Assembly (NCBI RefSeq): GCF_021917145.1
Contig: NC_061073.1
Location: 11,195,682-11,259,681, forward strand
Source: Hypomesus transpacificus
Lineage: Eukaryota; Chordata; Actinopteri; Osmeriformes; Osmeridae
Length of the DNA stretch: 64,000 nt
Reading direction: 5' to 3'
Positions 58,790 through 64,000 of the stretch are shown in pieces. Under the pieces are notes generated by a model that saw only the letters and a list, made by a program, of their open reading frames with translations, made no database searches and was not told the origin of the DNA. The position numbers were made by a program, and so were the translations under genes. How positions within the stretch are numbered: position 1 is the first letter of the stretch; each line of letters begins with the position of its first letter.

Positions 58790-61430
58790 AGACGATCAGA
58801 GACTAAGCCTTTAGATGGCCACCGCTCCCTCCTCCCCCCACCCCAGTCCCAGCTCCTACACCAGACACCCCCCCATCCCAGTCCCAGCTCCTACCCGTAG
58901 AGACACCCTATAGCCTGTTCTTCATGCATCTCTTCGTGAAAATCTCTAGCTCTCTTTCATATAGTCAATCGTATTGTTACAGTGTTGGAGTGAAGGAGAG
59001 CCATGCTGTTAGCCATACCTCACTGCCCCCTCCTACAGACACAGCAGGACACCCTCCAACAACTGGGGTCGTCTAATTTCGGAATATTCCCATGTCCAGT
59101 GCAAAGATTCTGTGGCTAGTGGACTGTGTGTAAAGACTTGACTCGTTGGATTGTTACATTCATTTGCTTTTTTTGTTTGTTTGTTTGTTTGTTTTTTACT
59201 TCATACGCAATCCAGCTATCAACTGAAATGTATTTAAAAGCCATTGTTTTAATCTTAAGCAAAATAAGTTCCCTCTCACCCACTCCATGCAAATGACCAT
59301 GGCTACTCTTTTCAGCACCTTACATGCTGCCTCATGCAGCGCTCTGTGTGTGTGTGGCGTGTGTGTGTGAATTTATGTTTCAGAGTACTTGTAGTAACTT
59401 GTCTAACTACTTGCTTGTAGTTGGGGTAGTTGGGGAGCAAGGACAAATATACCCGTTGGGATCAACCAGTTATATAAAAGGAGCTGGTTAAAACCCAAAC
59501 CCCAACAGCTTCTATCCAGCGGTCTGAGACTCACGCACAGCTCTCCAGTAGCACCGCTAAAGTTAGACCAAGACATGAACAGGCCCCTTAAGGTGAAGTT
59601 AGAAATGGTTTTTACCCAGTTACCTACATGGTGAAATATAAGCTTGCTGCTTTTTTTTTTTTATACCTGTAGATAAAGATTTCTACTGTTCATGAGTTTT
59701 ATTTTTCTAAGTCAATGCAGTGGCCCAATTTCTTTCATACGGGGTCTATGCGATCTCTATAGACTGAGGAGGTGAAGCATCCTTTAACTTAAAGTCCTTT
59801 CGACACGATTAGTGATTTTAGACCTGTCAGTGTACGTTGTCACCTCTATGTTTTTAGTTACTATGACAACAAATGTGTCAATACAGTATTGGTTATGAGT
59901 ACTGTACGTGCAAAGTGAGTGTTTGTAGGTCGTACGACTCTTGAGAATACCACACTGTGGTTTTTGTAACAGACAGATAGACAAGCCTGCAGGCTGCAGG
60001 GAGAGAACAGTCTCTCATATATATTTCATGCCCTTACGCCTGCCCTTAGTTGAATTGCTGTCATTTATAAGAAGAAGACATTTTGAGTTGTTGTTGTTTG
60101 TATGTACTGGTGTGTCTGACAGTGGAGGACCTGATCTTCGTGATCCCTGGGGAAGGGACACATTAGCATCAGTAGAACATCCACTTAGTTAGCAGTAGGC
60201 TACCGTGTTTCGGTCAAGCCTCGCTAGGAACACTGTGGTCACAGTCACTGTAGGTCACCCTGTAACTAGGTCTGACAAGGACCTCAAGTTCAGGAGTTTG
60301 TGTGTGTGTGTGTGCGGATTAACCTGCCATTTGGCGATTGTCGATACAAAAGAGTAAACTGACTAATAGCTGTATCATTAATCAAGTAAATGTTGTTTTA
60401 TGTGTGAATATGATCTGGTGTGTGTGTGTGTGTGTGTGAGTATAGATGTGCGTCTGTTTATGTTTGTAATTTCCCTTGGTCAAATGCTCTGTTGTCGTAG
60501 CTACAGCATCAGCAACAATCATTAGGGTGGCAAGGCTAGGCTAGAACAGGACAGACGGGGCTAGGTTAGGTTAGGCTAGAACAAGTTATACTAGATAAGC
60601 TGGGTTTGGCTAGGAAAGGTTAGTTTTGGTTAGGTCAAGGTGGGCTATGCTTGGCTAGGCTGTGTTAGGTTAGCTTTGTTTATGTTGGGTTTAGCTTGGC
60701 CATGTTGGGTTGGTTGGGGTTGGGGGGAGTGGAGGGTGTGTGGTGGAGTAGGATGGGGAGGGTTATGGGTGGGGGTGTATCATCAGACAGGATGTAGGAG
60801 GGTTCCGAGGGCAAGACAAGTTACTGTAAAAGGGGGCGGAGGGTGGGAGGTGGTGGTGGGGGGAGGGGGGGGGGCACGGAAGGTTTACGAGATTATCAAT
60901 CCATTGTTATTATTTGTAGTTATTATTGCGTACTGTATTAATGTAAAGCGTCCCTCAAAAACTGTCCCAGACTTGTGGCATGTTCCACCGTGCGTTGTCG
61001 TGGAGATGGCTTCCCACCACAGACTGCCTGACGTATCAGAGAGCTGCAGCTGAGGCCGTTTTCAGACAACGGTGATACAAGCTGTCTAAATATGGGAAAC
61101 CTGGAACCAAAGTTCCAACAGATGCACAGGCACTGTTCATGAAGTTTTTTAGGACCCTCTATCACCTATTGTGGATGAATACACTTAAGACTGTCTCCCA
61201 GTCATTGTCAACATCTCATCCTATAGCGTTTTGTCCTGGACCTTGTTTTTTTGGCCATGGTTCTCCAAGGGCGTTTATCTGTGTTTAGATGATCTAACAC
61301 TCCAACCCATCAAAAGATGGTGACTAATTTTGAATAGGACTGTAGAAGATGTATTTATTTATTGTAGAAACTTTGTTAGTCCTCTAATTTTTACAGGGCA
61401 TTTGTGGAAGTGCTTTACAAATAAATCTCA
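58790..61430 (+). other. slc7a5: slc7a5 long 3' UTR (inferred)
   Basis: No coding sequence follows the stop for 2.6 kb. AATAAA at 61420-61425 is a plausible final poly(A) signal, and human SLC7A5 also has a 3' UTR of more than 2 kb (from memory). It contains GT runs near 60301 and 60419, a GGCTAGGTTAGGTTAGGCTA-type repeat at 60530-60720 and a G-rich stretch at about 60715-60875. Confidence 0.55.
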
Positions 61431-64000
61431 CTTTTTTTTCCATGTTTGTGTCATACATTTTTTGCATCCTTAGCTTCTGCTACTCCAGTGACATTTTCCC
61501 AAGTGGCCTTAGTCACACAATAGGTGCAAAAGTAGGAGGGGACATTAATCAGTACCAGGAGACATGCCTAAATACCAAGGGATATTACTCAGTACCAGGA
61601 GACACGACTCAATACCAGGGGACATGACTTAATACTAGGGGAGATAACTCAGTACCAGGATACATTACTCCGGCCCAGAGTAGCAGAAGACCATATGCCC
61701 TGGATCCCTGCCCAACTCAACTTTTTGCCCCCAGAGCATTAAACAGCTTAGTTAGGCATTAGGCTGGTGCAGAATTAAGCAAGACACTGGTTGCTGGGGA
61801 TGTGAGTTTGTTTATCTGGGTTCTGAATCAGGCGAGTCCAAATCATGGATAGAATCTGAGTTCTGATACAGTCGACACCTGAACATGCATGGGATATGGG
61901 TTCTAAACCAGAAGAGACATGGACATGCATGGGATATGGGTTCTAAACCAAGAGAGACATGAACGTGCATGGGATATGGGTTCTAAATCAGGAGAGACAT
62001 GAACTGAGGGAATCTGTGTTTTGGGGTTTTAATTTACTTTACTTATTGTCAGGCCCTTGCACCACACATATTTTCTAGAGCAACATAAACTCACACTCAG
62101 AAGATACTGAATGAAGTGATCCAGTGGCCTAACCCTTCTTTGGAATCGACATCTTCTTTGGACTCGTGCCTGAGATGAACAGGTTTACCCCAATGCCCAG
62201 ACAACAACCTGGTTGAGTCAGTTTTTTAAGGCTGAACCACACCTATTAGATGACTTGGCAGAGACTGAAGAATGACTGCACTCAAACCTCCACACTCAGT
62301 GTATTCAAATATATGTGTATTGTGTGTCATTTGTCCTCACGTCTGCCTTATCCATCCATCAATACCATATTCACCAGTCAATACGTTATCTATCAATCGT
62401 TGCCTTATCCATCAGTCATACCTTATTTATCAGTCAATACCTTTTCAATATTACCTTCAACTCTTCTTTTTGCGGTTTTATGTTGTGATATCTTCTACCT
62501 GTAAGAAGAATAAAGATGTTATTGATGGTTACCTTGCAGGTCTCCTTGTGTGCTTCATTGGTGGATGATCCAGATAATTTACATTTATTCATTTAGCAGA
62601 CGCTTTTTTCCAAAGCGACTTCCAAGAGAGAGCTTCACAAAGTGCATAGGTCACTGATAATAACAACAAGATAGCCCCACAGCATTGCGGGTAGTCAAAA
62701 ACAAGAAGTACATATTGTGAACAACCAAAAAAAATAGTGCTAAAGGGAAGAAACCATAAGAGCATGTAGTTAAACAAGTTAAAATTACACAACATTAATC
62801 TCTAAGTGCAGGTGTACCTGTAGGAAAGCAATAAAAATAGGATTAACTAAAAAAAAAGAATACAACAGTTTAAATCAGCTACCACTAACCAACAAGAGCA
62901 ACAGTCTAAGCAAGAGTCATTGTGAACCTTGAGGAAACTAACGTTGGGTTCAGCAACGTTAGTTTAGCAGTGGATGAAAAAAAAATTATTGTGGGAAAGT
63001 GGACTGACGTGTTGGCATGGTTGCAATGAATGTTATTTACATGGGGCATGTTTAATGTTAAAGTCTCAAGAACAACTGAGTGACACAGCGCTGGCCGGTG
63101 GACAGTGAAGGCAGCTGTGACGACTGAGTTGACTTTGATAGCAAGGTTGGTGAGTGGAGGGAGGGGGGGGGGGGACAGTGACAAGGATCAGATAATGAGA
63201 TATGGATATGTGGGAAAGCAGGATATGAATCAATAAAACCCCACCTGGGAGGAAAACAGAAATCCAATAAGGCCGACAATAAATCAGGCAATTGAGGTTG
63301 GCCATTCACACTTAATGTGAAATGTGTTGTTAGGGGGGACAGCAGCACAGCTGGTTCTTTACTGACCAAGTTTGAGTTTCCTGGACGAACAAGACGTATA
63401 TTTCATCTCAGACGTGCCAATTGCATTGAGTGCAATTATATGCTCATTCTGATTTAAATTTGGACAGCGTAACCCTAGAAACCTAAACATCTGACACGTA
63501 AGACCAAAGAGGAATCCCAGAGTTAGAAAAACTTCATAAAACTAACATACAGGAAGAAGAATCTCCAAAATGTGTTGATGATGATAAGCAAAGTGTTTCA
63601 TGTGCAGGGACAGAGAGTACAAGCTGTAAATTTAACAGTGATAAGACAGGACACAGAATTGGGCACATTTTATATGGCCCCCCGACAGTCTAATTGTTTC
63701 TCAGACCGGTAATATCCCCCCAGAAGGAGCAGGGATGGTCACTAACCTAAATCATGTTGAACACTAACTAGTGTGGCGTTATTGCATTCAGGGAATTGTG
63801 GCAAGGCAGTGCAGACCTGGAGCAGCATTCACACCCTCACCGCAGCAGGGGTTCCCCAGTCTGTTCAGGTCTACCAAATATAGGAAACTCAAGGAAATGT
63901 TGCAAGTAATTATTACATACTGCTCAGCACCAAACAGGCCAATGAGAATGGTGGGGTAAGAAAGTAACATAGTCACAAGCTACAAGTTGTGAGCACTTGG
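61431..64000. other. Intergenic, repeat-bearing, no gene seen
   Basis: It includes a short array of GGGACATTACTCAGTACCAG units (about 61540-61665) and another of CATGCATGGGATATGGGTTC units (about 61880-62000). A long interspersed-repeat copy starts near 62582. No ORF has recognisable similarity. Confidence 0.55.
62578..62960. repeat. Teleost interspersed repeat (CATTTAGCAGACGC family)
   Basis: It starts TTTACATTTATTCATTTAGC then AGACGCTTTTTTCCAAAGCG, a motif seen in very many fish genomes. It continues with AGCATGTAGTTAAACAAGTT, which I also recall from fish repeats. The exact family and right end are uncertain. Confidence 0.6.

Noticed and set aside
1-64000. CRISPR array, operon or bacterial-type system
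   Set aside because: The tandem repeats lack unique spacers of constant size, and the genes are spliced vertebrate genes.

Overview
The window looks like nuclear DNA of a teleost fish. Genes are split by many GT-AG introns, the proteins read as vertebrate orthologues, and non-coding DNA is full of fish-type repeats: a Tc1/mariner element with long inverted repeats, hAT-like and palindromic MITEs, tRNA-derived SINEs, (GT)n/(GA)n tracts and many minisatellites. I cannot name the species. Gene calls come from translating the sequence and comparing it with remembered vertebrate proteins. For the seven complete gene models exon lengths were summed: six give an intact reading frame and one (pla2g15) does not.

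Layout. (1) 1-433, minus: the start of a znf319-like gene, head-to-head with usb1 (2322-4294, plus; U6 snRNA 3' exonuclease). (2) 6043-13087, minus: pla2g15 (lysosomal phospholipase A2) followed upstream by lcat (plasma cholesterol acyltransferase), a tandem pair with nearly the same exon plan. (3) 14098-20674, plus: drc7 (axonemal dynein regulatory complex), head-to-head with lcat. (4) 20997-29976, plus: uba2 (SUMO E1 catalytic subunit), starting 323 bp after the drc7 stop; its introns carry a complete Tc1 element and a complete non-autonomous hAT-like element. (5) 32361-38566, plus: a mitochondrial carbonic anhydrase (ca5a-like). (6) 38567-46972: a long gene-poor, repeat-rich interval. (7) 46973-58789, plus: slc7a5 (LAT1 amino-acid transporter) with a long 3' UTR. 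(8) 61430-64000: no gene seen, only repeats.

The genes are housekeeping or tissue genes, not an operon-like system. Apart from uba2 (human 19q13), all the human counterparts lie on chromosome 16q (16q21, 16q22.1, 16q24.2), so the window is a compacted and rearranged 16q-like block. The pla2g15/lcat pair and the ca5a/slc7a5 pair are the functionally or historically related neighbours.

I did not find a wholly new biological system. The observations most worth checking are a one-base frameshift in the last pla2g15 exon just before two catalytic residues, a Tc1 transposase that is open throughout but has five extra residues between its catalytic D and E, a GC-AG intron in drc7, an (CT)n microsatellite that serves as the polypyrimidine tract of an slc7a5 exon, and several cleanly bounded transposons with visible target-site duplications.
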